The notes: a model not told the origin generated them from the sequence alone. Counted from the stretch's first letter, positions 28,317 to 37,379 are shown. The stretch is DNA of 64,000 nt from Helicobacter sp. 11-8110 (GCF_003288905.1 NZ_NHYL01000002.1:124001-188000); one strand, 5' to 3'. Numbers and translations are program-made.

Positions 28317-28515
28317 CAATCCTGAAAACTATTTTATCCATAAGTGCTCTTTTAAAAGAATAAGTTTTAGGTTATAAGGCAAATCACTTTAATTAAGGCA
28401 CAGATTACTTAATTTACCTACAGCAATATCAAAAAAAACAAAAGGGATTTGGATTGCAAATTATTATAAAATAAATCTTGTAACAACGAATTCTTTATTT
28501 TAATCTGATAAAAAC

Positions 28516-29085
28516 TTATTGCGTTGATATAATAATTTTGCCTTTTTGCGTTTTAATTAACCCTTCTTTTTTGAATTCTCTCAAGACTCTAGAGAGCGAT
28601 TCGGGGCTTGTATTAAGCTTTTGAGCAATTTGCCTTTGGGTAAAATTTGATAAATCCTCTTTGTTCTCCAACAAAAACTCTTTAACCCTTTCTTTAAGAC
28701 TTTGTGAATACCTTGAAATATGATTCTCCAAGATTCTAATTTTTTGACATAAAGAAGCAATAAAGGAAAAGCAAAAGTCTGCATTTCCCACACAATATTT
28801 TTTGAAAGTCTCCAAATCAATCTCTAAAATCTCGCATTCTCCAACACAAACCGCACTTGCAGGATAAGGTAATCCTAAAAAACTAGGCATTTCAGCAATA
28901 AAACTTGGCGCAAGAATATAATGAAAAGTTTCCTCTTTATTTTGATTAGTCTTATAAATTCTCACTTTCCCGCTCAAAAGCACCAAGATTCTCTTTGGAA
29001 TCTCCCCTTCAAAAAATAAAAACTCATTTGGATTATAAAAACGCTTATAACCAACAGAATAAAGCATTTTAATGTAATCTTGCAT
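28516..29085 (-). CDS. Crp/Fnr-family regulator, NssR-like
   Basis: A 189-residue regulator. The N-terminal cyclic-nucleotide-type beta-roll (YNPNEFLFFEGEIPKRILVL) is followed by a dimer helix and a C-terminal winged helix, FTQRQIAQKLNTSPESLSRVLREF, here split as FTQRQIAQKLNTSPE and SLSRVLREF. No N-terminal Cys cluster is present, so it is not an Fe-S FNR. The ATG at 29085 has GGAGA four bases upstream; the longer frame was rejected. It is divergent from the ctb unit, as expected for NssR, which in C. jejuni activates the globins Cgb and Ctb in response to NO and related species. Confidence 0.8.
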   Translation of the reverse strand: MQDYIKMLYSVGYKRFYNPNEFLFFEGEIPKRILVLLSGKVRIYKTNQNKEETFHYILAPSFIAEMPSFLGLPYPASAVCVGECEILEIDLETFKKYCVGNADFCFSFIASLCQKIRILENHISRYSQSLKERVKEFLLENKEDLSNFTQRQIAQKLNTSPESLSRVLREFKKEGLIKTQKGKIIISTQ

Positions 29086-29120
29086 TTTCTCTCCAAAATT
29101 TTTCAACAAGTATAACAAAC

Positions 29121-29162
29121 TTAACCCATATCAATTTTTATTTTTTAAAGATTTGCTATGAT
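29121..29162 (+). promoter_or_regulatory. NssR/Fnr-type operator and promoter of the ctb unit
   Basis: TTAAC-CCAT-ATCAA (29121-29134) fits the Crp/Fnr pattern TTRAY-N4-RTYAA. Exactly 22 bp follow before the -10 TATGAT (29157-29162), which also has an upstream TG. With a start site 6-7 bp beyond the -10, the operator is centred near -41.5, a class II activator position. The cgb promoter has the same architecture. Confidence 0.75.
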
Positions 29163-29187
29163 TTTACTAAAATAAAAGGAGTATTTT

Positions 29188-29628
29188 ATGGAAGCACTTT
29201 ATCCTTATTTTTTGTTAGTTCATCTTGTTTGTGCGATTATTTTTCTAGGCTTTATTTTTACTGATGTAGTGCTACTTACGCCCATTAGAAAAGTTTTAGG
29301 TGATGAGTTTGCCAACAAAATGTTTAGCATCATCGGCAAAAGAGGTGGAAAAATAATGCCTTTTTGTCTGCTTCTTTTGGTGCTTAGTGGTGGAGCTATG
29401 ATTAGCCGATATATCGGAAGTGATATAGGATATTTTAGCACTCACTTACAACAGCTTTTGGTGCTAAAAACCTTTTTAGCACTTCTCATTGTCCTTGCAG
29501 TCATCACTTCGCTTACCTTTCACTATATCCTAAAAAAGCCAAATCCTCTTGCTAAAATCATTCATCCCTTGGCTTTGATTTTAGGGTTATTTATTGTCAT
29601 TTTAGCAAAATTTGCTTTTTACTTCTAA
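29188..29628 (+). CDS. Four-helix membrane protein co-transcribed with truncated globin
   Basis: 146 residues with four membrane segments (about 8-30, 55-75, 87-110 and 122-142). Histidines lie at H12 in helix 1, near the start of helix 3 (STHLQQ), at the end of helix 3 (TFHYI) and at the start of helix 4 (IIHPLAL), an arrangement reminiscent of CopD-like or b-heme four-helix proteins. I cannot assign a named family with certainty. The strong AAAGGAG site and the 9-bp gap to ctb show one transcription unit driven by the NssR-type promoter. A heme-dependent partner of Ctb is a hypothesis. Confidence 0.75.
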   Translation: MEALYPYFLLVHLVCAIIFLGFIFTDVVLLTPIRKVLGDEFANKMFSIIGKRGGKIMPFCLLLLVLSGGAMISRYIGSDIGYFSTHLQQLLVLKTFLALLIVLAVITSLTFHYILKKPNPLAKIIHPLALILGLFIVILAKFAFYF

Positions 29629-29637
29629 GGAGTTTTT

Positions 29638-30021
29638 ATGCAATACCAAACAATTTGCACTGAAGGAATTGATCTACTAATGGATATTTTTTATGCCAAG
29701 ATTCGAGCTGATAAAAATGGAGTTGGAGATATCTTTAACAAAGCCATTGGCACGAGCGATGAGCAATGGGAAGCTCATAAAAAAAAGATTTCAAGCTTTT
29801 GGCAGGGAATGCTTTTAGGAATTGGGGATTACAAAGGACAGCCAATGAAAGCGCATTTAGATTTACCTCCATTCCCTAGAGAATTTTTTAGCATTTGGCT
29901 TGAGCTTTTTGAGGAGAGTCTTCACAAGGTTTTTAGTCCTGAAATTTCTATGCAAATTTTACAAAGGGCGCAAATGATCGCTGAGAGATTCCAATATATG
30001 CTTTATGAAAGTGGGCATTAA
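29638..30021 (+). CDS. ctb: Group III truncated hemoglobin
   Basis: A 127-residue globin closely resembling C. jejuni Ctb along its whole length: IFNKAIGTSDEQWEAHKKKI, MLLGIGDYKGQPMKAHLDLP and ILQRAQMIAERFQ. The proximal His lies in KAHLDLPPF; the Tyr at B10 is in IFYAKIR and the Trp at G8 is in FSIWLELFEE. Ctb binds O2 and NO tightly and is induced by nitrosative stress through NssR. It is the second gene of the unit controlled by the operator at 29121. Confidence 0.95.
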   Translation: MQYQTICTEGIDLLMDIFYAKIRADKNGVGDIFNKAIGTSDEQWEAHKKKISSFWQGMLLGIGDYKGQPMKAHLDLPPFPREFFSIWLELFEESLHKVFSPEISMQILQRAQMIAERFQYMLYESGH

Positions 30022-30034
30022 GCTTATTGCAGAT

Positions 30035-30709
30035 TCATTGCCTATAAGCAATTGGATCACGCTCTCCTGCAAGTTCAAATCCCCTTAAGCGTAGCTTACA
30101 GCTTTCGCACACACCACAAGCCTCATCTTCACTTTGATAGCAACTCCAAGTCAAATGTAGCGGTGCTTTAAGCAAAATACCTTGATAAACAATCTCTGCT
30201 TTATTTAGATGAATAAGTGGTGTAACAATCTCTATATTATTTTGTGGAAGCAAGGCAACTTTTAATAATTCATTAAATTTCTCATAAAAAATTTCCCTAC
30301 AATCAGGATAACCACTTGAATCTTCCTCCACTGCCCCCACATAGATTTTTTTAGCGCCAATGACTTCTGCCCAGCTCACCGCAATAGAAATCATGTTAGC
30401 ATTTCTAAAAGGCACATAAGTTAAAGGAATCTTTCCTGTAGAGCTTGGAATCGTCTCTTCCTCAATGGGTATCGAAAAATCCACAAGCGAAGAACCACCA
30501 ATCTGTCGCAAATAGTCAATATCAATAATTAATTTATTTTGGATTCCATAGTAATTTGCAATATCATTAAAGGCTTGATACTCGCGCTTTTGCGTCCTTT
30601 GCCCATAGTTGATATGCAAAAGACAAACTTCATAGCCATCATTAATAGCACAAGCAATGCTCACACAGCTATCAAGCCCACCACTTGCCAGAACAATTGC
30701 TTTATCCAT
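30035..30709 (-). CDS. queC: 7-cyano-7-deazaguanine synthase
   Basis: QueC makes preQ0, the queuosine precursor later used by Tgt. The PP-loop LASGGLDSCVS lies at the N-terminus. The C-terminal zinc site is formed by CYQSEDEACGVCESC. The length of 224 residues is normal. It converges on ctb with a 13-bp gap and lies 17 bp after lutC on the same strand. Confidence 0.95.
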   Translation of the reverse strand: MDKAIVLASGGLDSCVSIACAINDGYEVCLLHINYGQRTQKREYQAFNDIANYYGIQNKLIIDIDYLRQIGGSSLVDFSIPIEEETIPSSTGKIPLTYVPFRNANMISIAVSWAEVIGAKKIYVGAVEEDSSGYPDCREIFYEKFNELLKVALLPQNNIEIVTPLIHLNKAEIVYQGILLKAPLHLTWSCYQSEDEACGVCESCKLRLRGFELAGERDPIAYRQ

Positions 30710-30726
30710 TTTAAAAAATCCCTATT

Positions 30727-31374
30727 TTAATACAACACCACATACACCACACGTGGTCCATGCACACCAAACACCGTTTGCAACTCAATATCGGCGGTGC
30801 GTGAAGGACCTGCGACAAAGATAATATTTGTTGGCAAAATCTCGCTTCCACTGCGATTTTTCTCATATGTTTTGATACATTCAATACCAGCATAGAGATT
30901 TTCTACTATATGCTCTTTTTTGAGTAGATAAATGCAGTTATTGGTGATAAGTGAAGAAAGTCTAGGGGCTTGTGGATTGGCACTTAGTCCTACAATGCCT
31001 AGATTTGCCACACCACATCGTGCTTCCACGATAGAGGTATCAATTCCAAATAATTCCCCACGCATAGAATCTACGCTTTGTGTGTATGGGATAAATTTGG
31101 CTTCCATACCCTTAAAGTCTAATGACACATCAGTGTTATACAGCACTTCTTTAGCCTTGACTTCTCCAAGGATTTCTGCGATTGTAGATTCTAGAGTATC
31201 CAGACTAGATTCACGCACGATGGCTTTATTATTGCTTTGATTAAGCTTGTATTCTTCTAAAAGTTCCTTATGCGTGTAATTCATAGGGTTAGCATACTGC
31301 ACCTTTGGGCTTGGGATATGTGTATTATTTTTAAGAGAATCTCGCACACGCCCTAAGATATCTGCCTTACTCAT
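30727..31374 (-). CDS. lutC: Lactate utilization protein LutC
   Basis: 215 residues of the LutC/YkgG family, a subunit of the LutABC iron-sulfur L-lactate oxidation complex. RCGVANLGIVGLSANPQAPR and the C-terminal GPSRTADIELQTVFGVHGPR are the family hallmarks. It overlaps lutB by 8 bp. The order lutA-lutB-lutC matches HP0139-HP0138-HP0137. Confidence 0.92.
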   Translation of the reverse strand: MSKADILGRVRDSLKNNTHIPSPKVQYANPMNYTHKELLEEYKLNQSNNKAIVRESSLDTLESTIAEILGEVKAKEVLYNTDVSLDFKGMEAKFIPYTQSVDSMRGELFGIDTSIVEARCGVANLGIVGLSANPQAPRLSSLITNNCIYLLKKEHIVENLYAGIECIKTYEKNRSGSEILPTNIIFVAGPSRTADIELQTVFGVHGPRVVYVVLY

Positions 31375-32809
31375 AGATTACTCCTTGCATTTGAGATACT
31401 TTTTTGTGAAGATTGCCATTGATTTTTGGGAACTCACGATACTTCACCCAATTTTTTAGCAATGGCGTAAAGGGCGCAAATACCTTGCCAAGTGGTGCAA
31501 AGATATTTGCCATAGTAAGCACAAATCGCCATTTATTAGGGCTTGTTGCCAAAGTGGCAAATTGACTCATTGCCTTGATTTCAGCAGGATTTTGTGTGCT
31601 TGAATCTGTGCCTACCACACTTTTTCGCCCTTGTCCTACGCGCTCACTCCGCAAATCTCTAATAAGCTCTGCAAGAGGGATTTTCACAGGGCATACTTCA
31701 GAGCAGCGCCCACACAATGAGCATAAATCTAGCATAGGACTAAATTTGTTTAATCCAAAAAGTTGGGGTGAAATCACCTCACCAATAGGACCAGGATAGG
31801 TGCTAAGATAAGCGTGTCCGCCGATTTTATCATACACAGGGCAGTGATTAAGGCAAGTGCCACATCGAATACAGCTTAATGCGCGGTAATAATGCGAATC
31901 ACTAAGCATTTGTGAGCGATTGTTGTCAAGCAAAATAATATGCACTTCTTTTGGTCCATCAAGTTCGCCTTCTTTGCGGGGGGAAGTGATGATATTGTTA
32001 TAACAAGTTACTGCCGCACCTGTAGCAGAAGGAATAAGCAAGGCATTAAGCGTAGAGGCATCTTCAAAACTTTCAATCACTTTTTCAATTCCACAAAATG
32101 CAATATGAATATCACAAGCTGTGGTGCTCATACGCCCATTTCCCTCATTTTCTAAAAGCCAAATTGCTCCCTCATTAGCGATGGCAAAATTCACGCCACT
32201 AAGTCCGAGTTTGAATTCTTGGAATTCTCTGCGTAAATGCGTGCGTGCAATTTCGTTGAGTTTTTCAGGTTCAGATTCAAGTGGAGCACCGAGTTTTTGA
32301 TGAAAAATTTCGCCAATTTGATAGCGATTTTTGTGGATAGCAGGTGCGACGATATGCACAGGTGGTTCATCAATGAGTTGGATAATAATCTCACCCAAAT
32401 CCGTCTCAATAGGTTCTAATCCTTTGGCTTTGAGAAAAGCATTAAGGTGGGTTTCTTCACTCGCCATAGACTTACCTTTAAGAATCTTGGTGATATGATT
32501 TTTTTGCATTACCTCAAGCACGATGTTATTAGCTTCCTCACTATTTTTTGCCCAATGCACGATAAAACCATTTTTACGCGCATTAGATTCAAAAGTTTCT
32601 AACAATACATCAAGCTTGGAGAGATTTTTTTGTTTAATCTCTTTGCCTTTTTCGCGCAATGCCTCCCAATCCAAAAAACGCGTAGAAATAAGCTTTTTGC
32701 GATTGCCTTTTAGCGTATCCATAACGCTTAGAAGGTTTTTGCGTAATTGTGCATCTTCAAGTTTGGTATGTATCACATCGTGGTATTGTTGCTTGATATT
32801 TGCACTCAT
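31367..32809 (-). CDS. lutB: Lactate utilization iron-sulfur protein LutB
   Basis: 480 residues. An N-terminal LUD domain precedes two 4Fe-4S motifs, CIRCGTCLNHCPVYDKIGG and CSLCGRCSEVCPVKIPLAE, and a C-terminal DUF3390-like tail. The ATG at 32809 is preceded by AAGGAGG with seven bases between; the longer frame begins inside lutA and was rejected. LutB passes electrons from lactate oxidation toward the quinone pool. Confidence 0.94.
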   Translation of the reverse strand: MSANIKQQYHDVIHTKLEDAQLRKNLLSVMDTLKGNRKKLISTRFLDWEALREKGKEIKQKNLSKLDVLLETFESNARKNGFIVHWAKNSEEANNIVLEVMQKNHITKILKGKSMASEETHLNAFLKAKGLEPIETDLGEIIIQLIDEPPVHIVAPAIHKNRYQIGEIFHQKLGAPLESEPEKLNEIARTHLRREFQEFKLGLSGVNFAIANEGAIWLLENEGNGRMSTTACDIHIAFCGIEKVIESFEDASTLNALLIPSATGAAVTCYNNIITSPRKEGELDGPKEVHIILLDNNRSQMLSDSHYYRALSCIRCGTCLNHCPVYDKIGGHAYLSTYPGPIGEVISPQLFGLNKFSPMLDLCSLCGRCSEVCPVKIPLAELIRDLRSERVGQGRKSVVGTDSSTQNPAEIKAMSQFATLATSPNKWRFVLTMANIFAPLGKVFAPFTPLLKNWVKYREFPKINGNLHKKVSQMQGVIYE

Positions 32810-32819
32810 TTGTGCCTCC

Positions 32820-33545
32820 TTATAATCCGATTCGTTGTGCAAGGAAGTCATATAAATGCATTGGTTTGACATCTACGCCTTGCTTTTTCATCGCACCAGA
32901 GATATTAAGCAAACATCCAGAATCTGCACTCAAAAGGTATTCTACGCCCCTTGATGTTATATCTTGCACCTTTTGGCTAACCATAGCATTAGAAATTTCA
33001 GGCTCTTTAACGCTAAAAGTTCCACCAAATCCGCAACATTCTTCCTCGCGTTCTAGTTCGATTAACTCCACATTGCTAAGGCTTCTTATGAGATTTTTTG
33101 CAGAATTAATACACTTTGCTACGCGCAATGCGTGGCAATTGCTATGCCAAGTTACTTTAGTAGGCGCTCCTTTGTCTTCATAGTGCACTTTTAAGACATT
33201 ATCTAAAAACTCGCTTAGCTCATAGATTCTGCTACTAAAATCTCTTGCTTGAGATTCATAGGGTGTGCCTTCAAAAAGCTCGATATAATCTACCTTCATC
33301 ATTCCTGCACACGATCCACTTGGTAGAATAATAGGCTCACTACCCTTAAATAGATTCATATTATAAAGGGCAACTTTTTTAGTTTCCTCATAATATCCGG
33401 AATTAAAGCTAGGCTGCCCACAACAGGTTTGATCTTTTTTGAAGACTACTTTAACGCCTTCTTTTTGTAAGAGCTTTATGCTATTGACACAAGTGTCAGC
33501 AAAAGCTGCCGCACCAATACAAGTCGAGAAAAAATATACTTTCAA
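32820..33545 (-). CDS. lutA: Lactate utilization protein LutA (CCG-domain)
   Basis: 241 residues with two CCG domains (TCCGQPSFNSGYYEE and EECCGFGGTFSVKEP), typical of LutA/GlpC/HdrB-type subunits that bind iron-sulfur clusters. The start is TTG at 33545, with GGAG seven bases upstream. It leads the lutABC operon, divergent from the lactate permease gene. Confidence 0.93.
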   Translation of the reverse strand: MKVYFFSTCIGAAAFADTCVNSIKLLQKEGVKVVFKKDQTCCGQPSFNSGYYEETKKVALYNMNLFKGSEPIILPSGSCAGMMKVDYIELFEGTPYESQARDFSSRIYELSEFLDNVLKVHYEDKGAPTKVTWHSNCHALRVAKCINSAKNLIRSLSNVELIELEREEECCGFGGTFSVKEPEISNAMVSQKVQDITSRGVEYLLSADSGCLLNISGAMKKQGVDVKPMHLYDFLAQRIGL

Positions 33546-33556
33546 GATCTGCTCCT

Positions 33557-33582
33557 AAAATTCATTTAAAAAATTCATTTAA
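33557..33582 (-). repeat. 13-bp tandem duplication in the lutA leader
   Basis: AAAATTCATTTAA occurs twice in perfect tandem, ending about 12 bp upstream of the lutA start. It lies just before the ribosome-binding site, in the untranslated leader or promoter. Confidence 0.8.
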
Positions 33583-33727
33583 AAATCTATCACAAAAAAG
33601 TTTTTTTCAAATTAAAAATAAAAAAGTATGGATTATTTTCTTTGATGCAGAATGAAATTTTGTAACATATTTTATTAAAAATATCTCGTATTTTTATGAG
33701 ATTCTACAAAATTTTTAAAATATTTTT

Positions 33728-33733
33728 TATAAT
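33728..33733 (+). promoter_or_regulatory. -10 box for lctP
   Basis: TATAAT lies 41 bp upstream of the lctP ATG and before a good TAGGAG site. The 229-bp divergent spacer presumably carries the controls for both lctP and lutABC. Confidence 0.5.
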
Positions 33734-33774
33734 TTACCTTGATTCATTTTTAAATATTTCTTTTAGGAGTTTAT

Positions 33775-35409
33775 ATGGAATGGACGCAAGTTTATGACCC
33801 ACTAAACAATCTTTGGCTAAGTGCATTAGTAGCATTTTTACCAATCGCTCTCTTTTTTATTTCATTGGTTATTTTTAAAACCAAAGGACATACAGCCGGA
33901 TTTTTAACCGTAGTTTTAGCGGCTATCATTGCTGTATTTGTGTATGGTATGCCATTTAATAAAATGTTTTTTAGCTTTATTTATGGTGCTATTTATGGGA
34001 TTTGGCCTATTGCTTGGATTATTGTTGCAGCGATTTTCCTCTACAAGCTCACGGTGAAATCAGGCTATTTTGATATTTTGCGTGAATCTATTATCGCTAT
34101 CACACCCGATCAAAGATTGCAAGTGATTTTGATTGGTTTTTGTTTTGGTGCATTCTTGGAGGGTGCGATTGGCTTTGGTGGTCCTGTGGCTATTACTGCA
34201 GCATTGCTTGTGGGTATGGGCTTAAAACCACTTTATGCGGCAGGATTGTGTTTGATAGCCAACACAGCACCCGTTGCTTTTGGTGCTGTTGGGATTCCAA
34301 TTATTGCTATGGCGGGTGTTGTTGGCGTTCCTGCTATTGAGATTTCTTCTGTTGCTGGACATATGCTTCCGCCACTCTCGCTTTTTGTGCCATTTTTCTT
34401 AGTATTCCTAATGGATGGATTTAAGGGTATCAAAGAAACTTGGCCAGCGCTATTTGTTGCAGGATTTAGTTTTGCAGTAGTGCAATATTTAACCGCCACA
34501 TATCTTGGACCAGAGCTACCCGATATTGCTTCAGCAGTTGTTTCTATTGCGGCTACAACAATCTTTTTAAAATTTTGGAAACCCAAAAATACCTTCAAGT
34601 TTGATTCAGAAGTTGGCGGAAAGCAAACACTTAAAGCCAAACAATATTCAATATGTCAAATCACACTTGCTTGGCTTCCTTTTGTCATCTTAATTGTAAT
34701 GATCATTATTTGGACACAAGGTTGGTTTAAAGAGGCTCTAGCTTTCACAACCTTGAAGTTTAATTTTGAAAATCTTCAAGGATTATTCCAAACGCCCCCT
34801 GCTTCTAGCGAAGTAAAAGCAGTGAATTCTGTTTTTGCCTTACCACTTATCTTAAATGCAGGAACTTCAATTTTCATCACTGCCTTGATTACAATGGCAC
34901 TTCTAAGAGTTAAAATTTCTACTGCCATAACAACGTTTGGTGAAACTTTAAATGAAATGAAATTTGCACTTTTGACAATTTCTTTGGTAGTTGGATTTGC
35001 ATATATTTCAAATTATAGTGGCTTATCTGCAACTCTTGCTCTTGCTTTAGCAGAAACAGGCGATGCTTTTGCATTTTTCTCACCTATTGTTGGTTGGCTT
35101 GGTGTATTCCTAACAGGCAGCGATACAAGCTCCAACTTACTCTTTGGAACATTGCAACAACTCACAGCTAGACAACTTGATATTCCAGAAGTCTTATTCC
35201 TTGCTGCAAACTCTGTGGGTGGTGTAGTAGGAAAAATGATTTCTCCACAAAGTATTGCTATTGCGTGTGCGGCAGTGGGATTAGTAGGAAAAGAATCTGA
35301 TCTCTTTAGATTTACCGTTAAATATTCAATTATTTTTGTCATTGGTATTGGAATCTTTACTTATGCATTAGCTTTTATCTTCCCTGATGCAATCCCAATG
35401 TCAAGATAA
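33775..35409 (+). CDS. lctP: L-lactate permease
   Basis: A 544-residue LctP-family transporter with about 13 membrane segments. FCFGAFLEGAIGFGGPVAIT and FLTGSDTSSNLLFGTLQ are the conserved family motifs. It imports lactate by proton symport, supplying the divergently encoded LutABC complex. H. pylori has two adjacent permeases (HP0140, HP0141); only one is present here. Confidence 0.95.
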   Translation: MEWTQVYDPLNNLWLSALVAFLPIALFFISLVIFKTKGHTAGFLTVVLAAIIAVFVYGMPFNKMFFSFIYGAIYGIWPIAWIIVAAIFLYKLTVKSGYFDILRESIIAITPDQRLQVILIGFCFGAFLEGAIGFGGPVAITAALLVGMGLKPLYAAGLCLIANTAPVAFGAVGIPIIAMAGVVGVPAIEISSVAGHMLPPLSLFVPFFLVFLMDGFKGIKETWPALFVAGFSFAVVQYLTATYLGPELPDIASAVVSIAATTIFLKFWKPKNTFKFDSEVGGKQTLKAKQYSICQITLAWLPFVILIVMIIIWTQGWFKEALAFTTLKFNFENLQGLFQTPPASSEVKAVNSVFALPLILNAGTSIFITALITMALLRVKISTAITTFGETLNEMKFALLTISLVVGFAYISNYSGLSATLALALAETGDAFAFFSPIVGWLGVFLTGSDTSSNLLFGTLQQLTARQLDIPEVLFLAANSVGGVVGKMISPQSIAIACAAVGLVGKESDLFRFTVKYSIIFVIGIGIFTYALAFIFPDAIPMSR

Positions 35410-35414
35410 TTTCA

Positions 35415-35437
35415 CTCCCCTTTTTTAAGGGGGGGTT
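35415..35437 (+). terminator. Hairpin after lctP
   Basis: CTCCCCTT (35415-35422), loop TTTT and AAGGGGGG (35427-35434) form an 8-bp stem containing one T-G pair. The following GTTCTG is a poor U-tract, so termination efficiency is uncertain. It lies between convergent genes and could act in both directions. Confidence 0.5.
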
Positions 35438-35456
35438 CTGTAATTAAATTTTACTT

Positions 35457-36158
35457 TTAAAATCGCATAAGCCAATAAGGAATATTTTCTTTCTCTTGCT
35501 CAAAACTTGTCTCTATGCCATGTCCAGGCAGAATCAATATGTCTTCTTTAATTCGCATAAAAGCCTCCAAACTTGCTTTCATTGTCGCACTATCTGAATA
35601 TGGAAAATCACTGCGCCCAATAGAGCGATAAAAAACAAAATCTCCACTAAACATTACCTTTTGACTAGGGGAATTTTTGTGGTTTAATACAATCACACTG
35701 CAACCTGGCGTGTGTCCGGGATAACAAATAAACTCTATTTCAAAATTTCCATAGTGTAATTGATTTTTTCTACCCAAATTAGAAACATTGGAATGGAATT
35801 CTTTAATCACAGAATCATAATCCGCACCCACTAAAATAGTTGGCTTAGATTCTTGCAATCCCGTATTAAAAAAGTCTTTTTGCAACATAAAGGCATCTTC
35901 AAAAGGACATACCAAAGGAATATTTGGCAATTTTTCCTGTAATGCAGCGTTACTCCAAACATGATCAAAATGTCCATGCGTATTTAAAATAGCCAGTGGA
36001 TTTTTGGCATTTTCCAAAACCCAATTAGTCGCTCCAATCCCAGGATCAATCACAAGCGATTCAGATTCATCTTGCGCAATTGCAAGATAACAATTTGTTT
36101 GATACTCCCCAAAAGGCTCTCTTAAAATCTTAAAAAAATCATTTTCAAAAACAATCAT
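35457..36158 (-). CDS. Metallo-beta-lactamase-fold hydrolase (glyoxalase II-like)
   Basis: 233 residues. The metal motif HGHFDH is visible, followed by a later His in YPGHTPGCS, an Asp in SGDFVFYRSIGRSD, and LPGHG. This is the glyoxalase II/persulfide-dioxygenase-like branch; the specific substrate is not determined by sequence. The ATG at 36158 is seven bases after AAGGA; the longer frame starting at 36218 was rejected. It is divergent from the dGTPase-like gene. Confidence 0.85.
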   Translation of the reverse strand: MIVFENDFFKILREPFGEYQTNCYLAIAQDESESLVIDPGIGATNWVLENAKNPLAILNTHGHFDHVWSNAALQEKLPNIPLVCPFEDAFMLQKDFFNTGLQESKPTILVGADYDSVIKEFHSNVSNLGRKNQLHYGNFEIEFICYPGHTPGCSVIVLNHKNSPSQKVMFSGDFVFYRSIGRSDFPYSDSATMKASLEAFMRIKEDILILPGHGIETSFEQEKENIPYWLMRF

Positions 36159-36238
36159 TACCATTTCCTTAAATCTTTTTGCAAATCTTAGCACAAGATG
36201 ATAAAATAACAAAAGCATTCAATTATTTTAGGCTTATT

Positions 36239-37330
36239 ATGAATCCATATTATCGCTTTTTTCCAGTCAATCCAGATTTTAGGAATCCTTTCCGAAGGGA
36301 TAGGGACAGAATCCTTCATAGCTCGTATTTTAGGCGCTTAGAATATAAAACACAAGTTTTTTTGAATCAAAGTGGAGATTATTTCCGCACACGCCTTACG
36401 CATTCATTGGAAGTTAGCCAAATTGCAAGAACACTTGCAGAATATTTAAAACTTGATGAAAACCTTGCTGAAGCCATCGCTCTAGCTCACGATTTAGGGC
36501 ATACGCCTTTTGGGCACGCAGGAGGAGATGAGCTTGATAAAATAATGCGACATTATGGTTATCACTGCGGCTTTGATCATAACTTTCAATCCTTTAGAGT
36601 AGTAACTAGCCTAGAGAAACGCTACAAAGAATTTGATGGCTTAAACCTTACTTTTGCTACTTTGGAGGGTATTTTAAAACATTCCTATCCCTATGAAAAA
36701 TCATTTTTAAATCCATGGCACAAAGAAACTTTTAAGCCTGAATTTCACCCAAGCCTAGAAGCAATCATTGTTGATTTGTCTGATGAGATTGCCTATATTA
36801 GCCACGATATAGATGATGGAGTTAAATATGGGTTAATCTGCTTTGAAGATTTACAAGAAAGCAAACTAGTTTGCGATTCTATTAACTATGTCAAAACCAT
36901 TGAAAAAATTTCCAAAGATGATCCGATTTTTCGCTATCGTTTCACTTCAAAGCTCATTACATTGCTTGTTTATGATATTATAGAAAACAACAAACCTTGC
37001 ACACAAGATAAAGTGCAACACTTTATTTACAAAGCCCAAGAATCACTCCCCATTAGCCACACTCCGATCATACAAAAAGAAATCAAGATTCTCAAAAAAC
37101 TCCTCTTTAAAAAGCTCTATCGCCATGAAGAAATTTCAAGGAAAATGTTTATGGGCAAACAATGTGTAAAAAAACTCTATGAATGTTTTAATAATGATGT
37201 TAATTTACTACCTAGCCAAATGCGCAATAAAATTGAAAAAGGCGCTAAAATTCACCGCGTATGTGCCGATTATATTGCCTCTATGACTGATCGCTATGCT
37301 ATGGCACTTTATCGTGAATTAGGATTTTAG
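36239..37330 (+). CDS. dGTPase-like HD-domain phosphohydrolase
   Basis: 363 residues. The HD motifs are clear: RTRLTHSLEVSQIA, ALAHDLGHTPFGHAGGDEL and a later DLSDEIAYISHDIDDG. This matches the deoxyguanosinetriphosphate triphosphohydrolase-like family, which hydrolyses dNTPs. The ATG at 36239 begins NPYYRFFPVNPDFRNPFRRD, the usual family start (RNPFRRDRDRI), so the longer frame was rejected. Confidence 0.9.
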   Translation: MNPYYRFFPVNPDFRNPFRRDRDRILHSSYFRRLEYKTQVFLNQSGDYFRTRLTHSLEVSQIARTLAEYLKLDENLAEAIALAHDLGHTPFGHAGGDELDKIMRHYGYHCGFDHNFQSFRVVTSLEKRYKEFDGLNLTFATLEGILKHSYPYEKSFLNPWHKETFKPEFHPSLEAIIVDLSDEIAYISHDIDDGVKYGLICFEDLQESKLVCDSINYVKTIEKISKDDPIFRYRFTSKLITLLVYDIIENNKPCTQDKVQHFIYKAQESLPISHTPIIQKEIKILKKLLFKKLYRHEEISRKMFMGKQCVKKLYECFNNDVNLLPSQMRNKIEKGAKIHRVCADYIASMTDRYAMALYRELGF

Positions 37331-37333
37331 TGC

Positions 37334-37379
37334 TATCTAGTAAAAGCTCCAGTGAAGCCTTTACTTTAGCGACTAGATA
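37334..37379. other. Structured spacer with nested inverted repeats between convergent genes
   Basis: TATCTAGT (37334-37341) pairs perfectly with ACTAGATA (37372-37379). A second pair, AGTAAAAGC (37339-37347) and GCCTTTACT (37356-37364), overlaps it, so alternative hairpins are possible. It fills almost the whole 49-bp gap. It may terminate both genes, although no clear U-tract is present. Confidence 0.5.

Noticed and set aside
28443-28459. Sigma-54-like GG-N10-GC sequence
   Set aside because: The spacing is right, but on the + strand it points into the antisense of the regulator gene with no gene in that direction. A chance match is likely.
30711-31240. Overlapping ORFs on the opposite strand or other frames in lutC
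   Set aside because: lutC is a complete, motif-bearing gene; the others have no family features.
35429-35435. G7 tract as a phase-variable contingency locus
   Set aside because: It lies in the hairpin between convergent genes, not in a coding frame or promoter.
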